Assembly: GCA_015680685.1 (NCBI GenBank) | Contig: MNCI01003111.1 | Location: forward strand, 238,030 to 302,029 | Reading direction: 5' to 3' | From: Gnetum montanum | Lineage: Eukaryota > Streptophyta > Gnetopsida > Gnetales > Gnetaceae | DNA: 64,000 bases | Part shown: positions 47,378 to 59,530 of the stretch, in pieces | Layout of the letters: every line of letters begins with the position of its first letter | How positions within the stretch are numbered: position 1 is the first letter of the stretch | The notes under the pieces: model-generated | What the model was told of the DNA's origin: nothing | The model's input: the letters and a program-made list of their open reading frames with translations, nothing else | Databases searched by the model: none | Translations under genes and position numbers: made by a program

Positions 47378-48460
47378 CATTCCAATAATAAGAGGCTTTT
47401 ATCATGGCCATAATGATATTCTTTCCATCATCAAACTAAGAATAAACTTATGATCATTATTCCTAGATAGAAAAGTGAAGAATCAACAAGAAATGTGAAG
47501 GGTGTGACATCAAGGAAACTTATAGAATCTCTTAGACCACTACTATATGTTCTATCATGTTGCTAAGGTTGTAATTATATCCTTGTAGATCTAATGAAAA
47601 ATGAAAGAAAGAGTACAATAAGTGCTACCTTACCATGTCACTGAAAAAACATGTTACCCATGCTTGAAGGTCATCCTCTAGTAAGCTTGACACAAATAAA
47701 AATAAAACTCATGCATAGAATAAATTTCTAGGGGTCCCACTTGAAAGAAATGTTATCAGTTCCTGAAGATAGATGAATTCTTAGGAATTTAAAAAAATAA
47801 AATGAGGTGTAATGAATAAACTCCTTCCTTGGACAAAATGCCAAGTGATGATACTCCTTGCAACTGTAATAGTCATATGGTTGTGAATCTTAAAGTTGAA
47901 GCAATGTGATGTCACTGGATAGTGACTTGGACTTGGTTGAATCTTAGATATAAAGGCTAATGATTACTTTAATCATCAACAACACACAAGAATTCATTAT
48001 GCCTATGGTAAGACACCTCATGTCCTAATTTTAGCAATCATTTCTATAGTCCATCTCATCTCATTGTATGAATATTTATAACTTGTGGTTTTGTATAACA
48101 TTCTATAATTTTTTCCACCTGGTGATACTAACAAGTGTGTTTTTATGGATAGGTATGTCTTACATTCAACTCCTTGAGTTCTTAAGGACACTTTTAGATG
48201 TGATTATACAAGGGCACTAAGGGTTGGAAACTGCTTTAGGGAGGATCCACTTGTATAACTCTTGTATTTCATACTTGCCAAGAAATTCCATATCATCTTG
48301 TGCCTTCCAAAACATCTAATAAACTTCCCATATCATCTAATAATCTATCTGTACATCAAAAATTCATTATCCATTTCTTATCCATACCATAAAATTTCAT
48401 TGCTTGAGAAAAGAGTGTTCCATTTTTTAAATCCTTCTTCAAGTGAAAAATCCATGAGAA
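47378..48460 (+). other. 3' non-coding region of the gag-only element, unit 2 continuation
   Basis: This continues the sequence left at 23702 and matches 7354-8320 of unit 1. It includes the 90 bp (48015-48105) that the single N at 7997 hides in unit 1. No gene is seen. Confidence 0.65.
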
Positions 48461-50800
48461 GAAGAGTTATTTAAATTTTTTAATCCCTTCATACATAGCA
48501 AAGTATATGTGACTAGCCATAAAAAGTGTTCCATCACAAGTGGAAGGGTTTCAATGATAAGGGTTTTAGTAGTGAGGGTTGTAGCATTGATCTAAGGTAG
48601 CAAGGGGTCTGACATTAATATTATGTGTAATGCTGCTAGATTTAGTAGGTGATCCTTCAAGTGGAACCACTACTTCATTTCCATTCTATGAATTTCTTGA
48701 TGATTTATATGATTCCATTACTTAGAAAATTTCTACAAGGCATGTTTTCATGGAAAATTTAACTTATTTACCTTATTTCTCAAGTTTTTAAAATCATTTA
48801 AATTTGGTTTGAAAAGATCAAGGTTCAGATAGTGTCCATGCTCGTTATTTGTTCATGAGAAGTAAGTAGTTTCTATGCCCAATCATACAAATCACTAGCA
48901 TTCATTAAGCAATCCAGTTAAATTCTATAGACTTTAGCTCTCTAGGTACACTAGGTCTAGGAATTGAATCTAGCATGTGTGATTGTTTCACTTGTGAAGT
49001 GCAAGTGTACGGTTAAGTGTAACTGAGGCATATGATTTTTATTATTTTATATTTATCATTTAAATCACCTAAGTGCCAGAAAATAAAGTAATTAAATGTT
49101 TGATTAATCTTACAACTAACTAATATCTTAAGTAATCCTAACATAAGCATCCATTTCCATTTACCATACACACCTTGAGCCATGTTGCAACGAACTAGGT
49201 TACCAAGTGTTAAGTGCTACTGGGATTACCAAACGTTAATGTATGCTCAAAATGGTCGTACTTATTTGTATTAATTAATTTCTTTTTAATTTATTAATTT
49301 AATACATTAAAGTAATTTCTCAAATAACAAATGCATTAAGTAAACATTAAGCTAATTCCAAATGCTGCAAGGTTTGTAAAGAAAGCTCATCTTTATTGTC
49401 AGTCACATTGAGATGCTTAGACGAATTAGTATTTGAATAAAGATCCTTACACTTCTTACTTCTACTATGGGCACATAGAAAATATTCTAATTGTCAAATG
49501 AACAAAATTCAAGAGCTTTGTTAGGATGCTAACTATGGAATGCCATAAATGAGGTTGGTGAGTGTGTATTTATAAGTAAAGGCATACACTGCATCAACGT
49601 GGTCACATCAACACATCAAATGATGCATTGACACGACCACATCAATGAGATCATGTCGACAACATCCCATCGATGCAACCTAAGGAAGATGCTTCATCAT
49701 TTGTAAAACTCATTTTTGTATCTAGAATTTGTTGATTCAACGATAGTTTCTAAGGCCACTAATATCATTGTTTTCAATCATCATCATGCTTTATTGATCA
49801 TTTGAATGCAAAATTAATTTAATCCAACATCTCATGAATTTTGAAAGGTTCCTTGTGTTGTTAAATTACCAAATATTCTATTAATTTTAAAAATGTTGAA
49901 ATGATATTTTCTCTTGTATTGAACTAATTAAGCATTCTAAAATCCTCGCTACAACTACTAGTTTTTGTATAATTCGGTATATGATTGAAATGGATCTTGA
50001 TTCACTTAAGTAATAAATTCTTTCATGTGCTAGTAGAATTGATTATGAATAGAAGGTTTTTTATTACAATCTTCCAAATTCATATCACTATTGTCATTGA
50101 GAGGGTCACATATTTAATTTATGTTCTTTTATGCTATGAAAAAAGGTAATGCATGCATGTTAATAATAAGCCACTATAATCTACTAAGGTTTCTTCTACA
50201 AATGTTATAGTTCTTACTAAGGTTTTTGTTAACATTTCAATAGTTAGATCACCCCTTTCTTTTACTATTGTTTAATAGAATGTATCTTTAAAGAAGGTTC
50301 TAATGAAATTAGTTTCAAAAAACTCTTCAATGACTAAGGGGTAATAGATATATGTTTCTCAAGTTTCACAGAATCCTATTGTTAATTAAAATGGTTTTCA
50401 AAAGGTTCTTCATAATAAAAAATATTTAGGAAGTCTATCTATTGGGGATTACATGCTAAATCTTTAGAATAAGCAACATGTTAAAAATATTTTTAACTAC
50501 TAATAATTTGTTTGTAGTTATTCATCAAGATATAGAGTTAATATCTTTTGATAATGTTGATTTTATTAATAAGTCAAGGGCTTCCTTTCCCTCTACCCAA
50601 TGTTAATATTTTCATGGAATGTCCTATTTCCTACCCTAGAGAAAAGGATATTTAAGATTTTTTGTAAGGATGAAAACCACAAAAGACATTCCCAAAATAG
50701 TTAGGGCTCTTATTTTTATTGATTTGGAGTTTCTCCTCTTTGCAGTAATCCTTTTCTTTTGTACTTTAGATTTTTCTTTATATATATAAATTTATCTATA
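48461..50800 (+). pseudogene. LINE relic, unit 2 copy
   Basis: This is the copy of 8461-10640, interrupted by the solo LTR. SFPFYEFLDDLYDS reads at about 48675-48715. The zinc-knuckle-like part is at about 50060-50140 and the endonuclease start MLIFSWNVL at about 50602. It has many stops. Confidence 0.45.
48853..49699 (-). repeat. Solo LTR, TSD TTTGT, unit 2
   Basis: This 847-bp LTR is flanked by TTTGT (48848-48852 and 49700-49704) and is the duplicate of 8730-9575. Confidence 0.85.
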
Positions 50801-50839
50801 TATGGTCTGACACCCAACATACTCCTCAGTAGTGAACAA

Positions 50840-51850
50840 TGAGGTATTAGCATATTCGTAATAATTTTTATTTAGAAATTCCTAGTCATGAATTCAATTC
50901 TAGTGGATGCTACTAAGGTAAGTATTAAATCTACAACCTCCCTTAGAAGAGATGAGAGTTCTAACCATTCTGTTACACCACTAGGTTTAGTGGTATGTTA
51001 ATAACAGAAGTTAATGAGTAATGAATTTTGAACTTGAAATATTAATGAATGCATGTTAATGAGGCATTGTTCACTTGGTTAGAGCATATGATTTGGGGTT
51101 TGGAAGTCATAGGTTTAATTTGGAGTATGTTGAAATACATGTCACTTGGGAAATTATAAAGTGTTGACCTAGTGGTAAGAGTTTTCACCTAGTAACCCTT
51201 GATCATAGGTTTAATTTCAATGAGTCATAGAATTTTAAATCACATATTTTTATCACTAAGCTATTTATTGGCAAACACAAATGAGTTCATGCAGTGGACA
51301 TTTAAAAAATTATAGCAATGCTATCGTTGCCTCAATAATCTGACCTAACCAGTGGTGGGACTAAAAAAATAGTTAATAAAACAATTATAATGATCTAAGA
51401 AGATCCAACCCTATTTAATTAAAGTGTCAAAACCTAAAAAAATATAACTATAGGTACACCCTAAGTCATATAGCCAATATGAGACTTTACAAAAGTTTTC
51501 AAGGATGATAAAGATGGTAAACTATGATTCAAACTAGTAGCCTTAGCTTGAAAATCCTTATTATAAAATTGATATTTTTTATGTCTATGTAGATCCAAAT
51601 AATGTGTCATGTACTAACAACTTGAACCACCTTTCATTAGCTTTGCAAAGGTTTTTCAAAGTTAACACACTTTGAACCTTCATCCTTCCAAGTTGAAATT
51701 TTGTAAAGCTAGATTTTTATTGAGTATATTAAAGGAGGAAATTTCATAGACAAGTAAAATATTCATATAGTTATAATTATTAGATAGAGGAATTGAGTGG
51801 TCAACTAATTGTTTAGGGTTTGATTCCAAGGGGTATGTTAATTTGACATG
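50840..51850. repeat. tRNA-like module cluster, unit 2
   Basis: This is the copy of 10690-11700. The same A-box-like and B-box-like blocks are visible, for example TAGTGGTAAGAG with AGGTTTAATTTC at about 51170-51215, and GGGTTTGATTCCAAGG at about 51815. Confidence 0.45.
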
Positions 51851-52015
51851 GTTATGGCTATTTTGCTTATGTTTAAATTTTTCTTCAATGAATTTTATTT
51901 CTTAAGTTACTCTTAATTTTTTTTAATTGATGTTAACATTAAGCTTCTTCTATGAATGTAGAATTTTTTTTATTTCCTAAAACATAAATTTACAAGTTAG
52001 TGAGAAAAAATTTAT

Positions 52016-52920
52016 GGTAACTTCTTCTAATGATGATGCAACTAAGATACCTAATTTTGTTCTTATTGATGATGTGCATTAGTTATTGGTTGTTGATCTT
52101 ACATCACAATATGTGTTCATTCAAATTTTGGGTTATTTACTTATAATTGAAGTTTTACTTCATAGTTAAATGATATGATTCAAAAGTAGGATATTCAAGT
52201 CATTCATTCTAAGGATTATTTTTTTTATAAAGATATAAATACTTTGATGGTGTAGTGTGTTCTAGATATAGGATCATTTATTCATAAACATGCAATGTTG
52301 TTCATTTGTACGTGAAATCTAATTTTCAATGTTGAATCTAAAGAATATTCTCAAGTTATATGTTTGAGCTATTTAATTTTTTGTTGATTTTTCATAAAGT
52401 TGAGTATGAAATTGTTAGTCTTCTTAATCCCATTAAGTATATGTGTTAGGCTTCTTAATTCCATTAAGCATATGAAATTTTCTCCTATATCATTTGATTT
52501 TTGTAGAAGCTTTTTCTTTGCTAACATCAATAGTCTTAATTAGAAAAATAAATTAGTATTATAAGCAAGAAGTAAAACTTATATTTAACTACTTACATAT
52601 TATAATCTTCTTAACTTTTGCAACTTTTGTCATCATGAATGATATTTTTTTAATGCTTGTTCCTTTTTGCGTAAGAAAAAAAAAGATGTCAATAAAAAGA
52701 AAAACCATGTTGAAGTTGTTAAGGAAAAGAAAAAATGTGTTAAATTTGAAAGTAGAAAAAAAAACAATATAAAGGTGAAAAAACAAAAAATCAAATTACT
52801 ATCAATTATAAGAGTGATCAAATGACAATAAAGAAACCAATGAAAACAAAAGCTTCTATGAAACTTTCTACTTGTACTATAAGAAGTATTAATCACTCTA
52901 AATAGTTATCAAATTTTTCC
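52016..52920 (+). pseudogene. LINE ORF1-like relic, unit 2
   Basis: This is the copy of 11873-12800. The ATG at about 52015 opens the same MVTSSNDDATKI reading, followed by the Lys-rich tract at 52670-52790. It is broken by stops and frame changes. Confidence 0.3.
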
Positions 52921-53619
52921 TTATCTAACTAGAATACTATTAACTAAAAAATTCCAATTATTATTAATGAAAAAGTTATAACTAATGGTAAAGATTCTCA
53001 ATGAAGGATTATCATTAAGTGTTGAAGGAAAGGTCATCCAAAAGTTATGCAACTATTTTCTAGCGAATTCATTTTTCTACAAATATTGGTATTTCATCAT
53101 AGCTTTCTACCTTGAATCCTTTTGCTATTTTAAGTTTAAGCATGAATGCTGAAATTAATGTAAATATTGTTAGTATTGAACCATCCTCCCTGTTAATAAT
53201 TAATTTTCTTCTCTTAATTTTTCAAAGCATCATACACCTAAGTAGATGTCCCTAAAATTAGAAGGTGTTTCCATTCCATATTATCTTTGATGTTTTCTTA
53301 CCTAGTATAAAATGCCAACAAAAAGTTTATCTCTTGATTAAAAGGTTGTGGGTTACCTCTACTTATAGATATAGTAGCAATGGGCCAGCTTTGTGGTAGG
53401 ATACTCTTGCTTAGTCAATCACATCTACCTTACCATAAAGATGAGGTTTGTGCCACTAGCTTGGATGTTCATTTACATAATAAAATAAAAAAAATAAAAA
53501 GATTATATAAATGAATGAAATTAAGCTTTATTAGATTTTAAGACCCATAGAATCTATTGAATAGATATTACATTTTCATGAACAATAAAGATAGACTCTA
53601 CCAATTGATCAAGCACCAA

Positions 53620-55900
53620 TGAGAACATTGAAAACAAATCATCTAGGCCTTTTGTTGTAATATTATAACACTATATTAAATGGGTTTTTTTAAAGAAAAA
53701 TAAAGAAGCATATGTAACTAATATTCAAGGGCTTTGATCTACACAACCTACAAATATGCTCTTCTCGATGAATTTGAATCCATCTTCCACTATCAACTCT
53801 AATATGATGAGAATTTAAGCAAAGCTTTCTAATAGCATTCTGATACTTGATGGGAATAGCAGGTAAGAGATAGTGAGCTTCCACATCTAGTTTATTAGAT
53901 CTAATGTGGTGTAAATAAAATTGCCTCTTGCCTCCCACATTAGCCCACATTTGTGTTAAATCCTTTTGTGACTAGTTGGTGAATATGCTTAGGATGTTGT
54001 TGCATGTCCTCCTAAGAGATATTTCATTTTTTGAACCATTGTATCCCTTGAAAATCCTAACCATGATCTCATAAATTCTCAAGAACTACTTTAGAGAATT
54101 TTTACTATCTTGAGATATGAAAGCTATGAGTGTATGTAATGAATTGACATTAGACATCTACTTCAAAAGGCAATATATTCCATTCACATAATAACATTAA
54201 GTTATTTGTATTTTCACATTTAACTCATTAAGAAATAATTTTTTTTGCACTCTTTTAATATCTTTTCATAATTTAGTACTAATCAAAGTCTCAAAATAAT
54301 ACATCCATATAATATAGTAGTAGATGATAGTATGAAAAATTTATTTTCTGATCTTTTAAGCCTAGAGAACTAAATCCTTGCACTTGTTTTCAAAAGTATA
54401 TAAAGCCTTAAAACCTCATGCTATTCTTTCTTTGATGTCCTTTCCCCACATGTAATTGTTTATATAAATGAGATCCAAAATCTACTATTTTCATATTGGT
54501 ACTTTTANATGTTATTATGTGAATGGAATATATTGCCTTTTGAAGTAGATGTCTAATGTCAATTCATTACATACACTCATAGCTTTCATAACTCAAGATA
54601 GTAAAAATTCTCTAAAGTAGTTCTTGAGGATTTATGAAATCATGGTTAGGATTTTCAAGGGATACAATGGTTCAAAAAATGAAATATCTCTTAGGAGGAC
54701 ATGCAACAACATCCTAAGCATATTCACNAGAAAGTGGGCAATCTTAATTAACTTCAATTTTTCTCTACAATTGAAATTGTTTCCTTGAATTACTATTTTT
54801 AATTTCAATAATCACTTCCACATATAATCTTTCAGTTGTTGCAATCAAATCTTAAGGGATACTAATTTTATGCAAGAACAAACATAGTTTTGTATGGATC
54901 ACCAAATCATATGCTTTTGAAATATTAATAAAATAGATAAAACCTTTTTTATTTGGCATTTTTGCAAACTCCATGTAATGTCTAAAGTAACTATGTGATT
55001 AATAATGGAGTGATTTTGTTTGAAATTTTCTTGCAATCTTGCCCTCACATGGTTACTTTCAACCCAAGAACTGATTATCTTTTCTAGTAGAGTACCCAAC
55101 AAAGTAGCAAAAGTATTACTCATAATGATCATTTGATAATTGTTCAAATTATTTTTATCCTCCTTATTATGTAACAAGATAGATTTACTAGTCTTCCAAT
55201 GTTAATTTAATCATTGCTTTATTGCTGAATTAATTTGTGCCAAATTTTTCTATGAACAGTAGATCCTATCCACTTTAATAATTTTTCTTATAATCCATTT
55301 GAGTCTATAGCTTTCTGAGATGCTCACTCTTCAATACCCTCTGTGACTTTCTCAAGAGTAAATTAGAGAGGTGCTTATTATATAATAGTAGTAGAATTAT
55401 TATCTTATCATGTAAATAGGTTATTATAAAAGAAGAAAATACCTTAAAAATTAAATGATGAATAGGCTTTATGACAAAAACATTTACAAAACTATCTAGG
55501 TTCCTTTTTAATGGTCTAAGCAAAATATTCCTACTGATCATGATAAATTTTCTTCTCTTGGTTCTAATTAAGTATTTATATGCCTTAACTAAATATTGTT
55601 CATGACTCTTATTTTCATTCTTAATATTCTACCTAGCTTGCATGTAGTCCTCATCAAACAAAGTCTTCTAAGCATCTTATTGTTGTGAATGCATAGCTTG
55701 CTTAGCCAATGTAAGAAAAATTTGTTCAAGCTCCATATGTCATCTTTCTAGATTCCATTTGTTATGTGGTACATTCATATATTTTTTCTTAACTACTAGG
55801 GTAAGTTTGTATTAACATTTTTTTATATTCTTATTTTTTTCGTTTAACAAATAATTAGAATTTATAACAAAAACTTAACATGATGATGATAAGACTCTAC
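53620..55900 (-). pseudogene. LINE reverse transcriptase relic, unit 2
   Basis: This is the copy of 13560-15850. The C-terminal DSGRW...EEHICRLC part is open at 53950-53690. The RT core (NYQ, FATLLGTLLEK, NFKQNHSIINH) is at 55177-54899 and the upstream linker at 55541-55305. Unit 1 positions of about 14380-14630 are missing and replaced by an inverted piece between two single Ns. Confidence 0.7.
54509..54727 (-). other. Inverted copy of 53980-54205 between single Ns
   Basis: The 219 bases are the reverse complement of 53980-54205 with about three differences, and a single N sits at each end (54508 and 54728). The normal LINE sequence seen in unit 1 is absent here. A gap-filling artefact is the simplest reading. 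Confidence 0.8.
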
Positions 55901-56008
55901 TAAATATTCTCCAACTTTCAACAAAAGTCATTCATTTATATATAATGTGGGATTATATATGAGATTGCATTTATTATAAGTAATAAAAACTAAATAATTA
56001 ACCTATTN

Positions 56009-56547
56009 GCACTACTGGGTTACTAAACATTAAGTGTTACTAGGATTACCAAGTGTTAGACATATGCTCAAAGTGGTCATACCTATGTTTACTATTTAAT
56101 CTATATTAATTAATTACATACTTAATTACTTAAAAACATTAAAGTAAATTTATTGAATATTAAATGCATAAAGGAAATATTTAATCTGGTCCAAGTGCTA
56201 TAAGGTTTATCAGAAAAACTCATCTTTATTGCCGCACACACTAAAGTGCTTAGGTACAATAATGCTTAAATAAAGATTCGTATACTCTTTAACTCCTATT
56301 GTGGGCACTTAAAAAAATATTCTAACTTTCAATTGGAAAAAATGCTAAAGATTTCCTACAACTATCAAAACTTATGCCATAAATGTGGTGGGTAGGTGCA
56401 AATTTATAGGTGAAATAACATGCCTTGTCAATGGGTATACATCAAGGGGTCCAACCCTACATCCATGAGATCAAGTTGATGAGATCCCATTGATGGGGTC
56501 ACATCAATAATATCCGGTTGATGCAACCAGACCATGATGACTCATCA
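56009..56547 (-). repeat. 3' LTR of element G (partly missing)
   Basis: This LTR starts TGATGAGTCATCATGG at 56547, just after the tract CATGGGGGAA, and is cut at the N at 56008. About 210 bp of U5 present in unit 1 (15937-16147) are missing. U3 carries the ATCGAT-type repeats (56430-56530). Confidence 0.75.
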
Positions 56548-56776
56548 TTCCCCCATGACTGAATGAAAACCCATCCTCAAGTTCTTCATATATTTTGGGA
56601 AGGTATGGAATTATTGATTAACTATAGACAAACAAAATAAACACAAAAAAAACTAAGTGCCCAAGTGTATGGTTTACCATCATTACAAAATTTTGGTATT
56701 CATGATAAAAAAATTGAACACCGGAACAAAATTGATAAGCACAACTCCTCAAATGGCATGAAGACAATAAAGAAGT

Positions 56777-59530
56777 TCAAATAGTCCTAGGTGGTGGAGG
56801 ATCTTTAGGCTCTGAAGGATCATCTCCTACTTTAGGTGCATGCAATAGTTGAGGTAGCTGTTGTGACTGTCCTGTGGTAGTTGCAAATTCTGGTGGAAGA
56901 TGGAAGGCATTCAATAGTGCCTTCATATTCTCCTTCTTACTTGAGGAATAATTCACAATCCATGCTACTTGACCAAGCTAGGCAAAAATGGGAATATCCC
57001 ATGAACAGGACATTGTAGGGAACAACTCCTTCACATTCATGAACTAAGTAGTAAACTATTTACATTCGATGTTCGATGCTTTGAGTGCATTTTGTAGCTC
57101 TTGGTAATCATTGATCCTTTTGGCTAGGTTCTCAATGATTGATTGTTGGTCAATGAACTTTGCCTTAGGAACCTTGAGTTCCAAGTTTGCAATCTCAAGC
57201 TTCTACTTGGTCTCTTTACAATGCTTGAAATTTTCCTTGTACAATAAGTATGAGTTGTCCACTTATTTCTCCAATTTGGATCATGGCCTTCCAATAGTTA
57301 TCATTGCCAAGTTTTCATATCAAATATTGTCAAGCTTCATGTACTTTATCATCTCCTCAATCTACGACTCTTTCATGTGGATTTATGCCTTGTTGTAGTT
57401 ATTCAACCCATCAAAGATAGGCTGCCAACATCACCTCCTTCCTTTAGATATTGGAGGGCCTCATTGACTTTTTTCTTCACCATCTGGGTGTGTTTCTCAT
57501 TAAGTTCCATATGTAGATCAACCTAATCTCTGTAATGGTTCTCAACTCTATCAAATTTAAGAGCCTCATCCTTCCAAACAACTATCTTTAATGCAAGTTT
57601 TTAGTGAAGGAAACTAACTTTCTTCATGGAGAGGTTTCTATTTTCTACTACCAATATCCTTAATTTATTATTGACATTGGCTAACAACTCCTACTGTTGA
57701 TGGATAAAATTTACCATTTGCTACATCTATGCATCAACATTCCGCAAGCGATGATACTCAGCAATTAGGATCACATTCTCATGGTGAGTTTGAACCAAGT
57801 CCTTCTAAATGTTGTACATTATGGCATTGGCCAAGAACTAGTCAAAGACTATAGACTCCTTGGCATCCTCAACCTCTTTGAGTCTTTTCTGAAGTTGTTG
57901 AAACACTTCATCCCATGTTAGTGCTAGGTTGAGCAATGCAAGATCAGCAAGAAGGGCTCTTTAAGTAGCTCCAACTAGGTTGTAGTGATGGTATCCAAAA
58001 GGTCAAAGATATCTATAATCGATTGCTCAATCCCACTAGTAAATCCAAAAATTTGTCACTAATAGTTCTTATGGACATTTTCACATCTCTTAGTGTAGAA
58101 ACATCCAGTACAGATGTTGTAGGTGCATTCAATGCTTTGGTGATTCTATTAGTAACTACTTTAGCTACTGTCTCTTGCCCATGGTGCTGCATCACCAAGA
58201 TAGTTGTCCCCTCATCCACCTCTAAATGCATTGAAAACATAGCAACATTCCCAAAGATATCTAGGAATTGTTGCTATTGTGAGAGAGATATGATTACCTC
58301 TTAGGTTCTATGATTTGACCTTACGGACACTTGCATTCTTTGGGCTAAGAAATTTGGCACCCCACCTTCCATCTAACTGATGGTTTGAGCCACTTCGTTG
58401 AGCTGGCTCATTTATGGTCTATACATAGATGGGTTACCACCACTCATTCCTACTTGTTGCTACTACTATTATAAGAGTTACTCTTGGATTTTGTGCATGC
58501 ACTCAAGGATAGCATGGGACTCCAATGTTATTTGGTGGGTGGGTGGTGAAGATGTTTGTTGCTACTCCTCTTTCTGAATGACTTTGGTAGGCATCTTTTC
58601 TTTCATCATTTTCACCTAGGAAGTGGTTGGAGCTCATCAAATGGTGTCATTTGTGTAGCGAGTTATGCCTCCCCTCTTGCATAAGTTTCTAATTAGGCAT
58701 AGAAAAGGGAGTACCTTCATTCCATGTTCATTTTTCTTAAATGACTTTTCTATATCGAGATAGATTAGTTATGGAAGGTTGACTGGGAATCGATTGCTTA
58801 GAGTAGCACACACACAAGCAAAAAAGTATATGATTTTGGTTGGCTTTATCATTAGATTAAGGTGAAAGGCTGCAATCTTGAAGTATGCACATTTCACTGT
58901 GGTGGATGCACCAAACTCCTTACAGTCTACTTCATAACATTGCTTCATCCATTCTTTCTTGACCTTAGGATCTACCTACATTGGAATCTCGACAAAATTT
59001 GTCCATATTTTTGGTAACCCAAGGCTGTTTGAAATGGATTTCACTAAGTAGGACATTGAGATGTCCTTAATTTTGATCATTGAACTAGCCTACTGGTTAT
59101 TCCAAAAAAGGTATGTCTCTCCCATGTACCACTTCTCGTTGGAAGTGATGGTTGGCCACATGGGAGAGTTTTGCAATTGTGCTTTGACTTCTAGAGGTGC
59201 AAACTCCAAGAAAGGTCCAAAGTTTAACTCTTGAAGTACAAATTTCTAGATTTCCTTGTTTACAATTTGCCTAAGGTAGGCCTCTATCAAGGTGACCTCA
59301 AGGTTTAGTCTAGGTTCTAGTGCCTTGTCTTTGTGAGACTATTCTGTCAGGATTTCTTCTTTGGGAATCTGTTGAACAAATTCCACTTTTGGTTCCTCCT
59401 AAAGAGGTCCCATTGCATGGGTTTCAGCTTCTTGCATATGCGGCTATTCTTGGCCCCTTCCAATTCATGTCTATTTGTCCCTTGTTTGGGATGTTCCTCC
59501 CTCCTATGCATGCTTTCCTTTAGGTATCAT
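56777..59530 (-). pseudogene. ORF3 of element G
   Basis: The ATG at 59530 follows GTGACCATAG and opens a single frame that can be read for over 400 codons. Nearly every stop lies where Gln, Arg or Trp is expected. The first half has WPTITSNEKWYMGETYLFWN, then FACVCATLSNRFPVNLP and VLPFLCLIRNLCKRGG, the conserved plant transposon-protein domain. The second half (58000-56900) is Lys/Glu/Leu-rich and probably coiled coil. A Pro-rich end and stop are at 56777. It is about 918 codons, the same size as in C. Function is unknown; a structural or envelope-like role has been proposed for Athila ORFs in this place. Confidence 0.7.

Larger units (their letters stand above)
18078..57939. repeat. Unit 2 of the tandem duplication, split by element C
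   Basis: This is the second copy of the 17.3-kb unit. It is interrupted by the 23.7-kb element C (23703-47377), which inserted at a site that is still intact at about 7354 in unit 1. Unit 2 also has a deletion of about 745 bp near 22160 and unresolved joins at 54508-54728 and 56008. Without C it is about 16.2 kb, and these losses explain most of the length difference. Confidence 0.85.

Noticed and set aside
54509-54727. Inverted repeat or foldback element
   Set aside because: Single Ns at both ends and near identity to adjacent sequence point to an assembly artefact.
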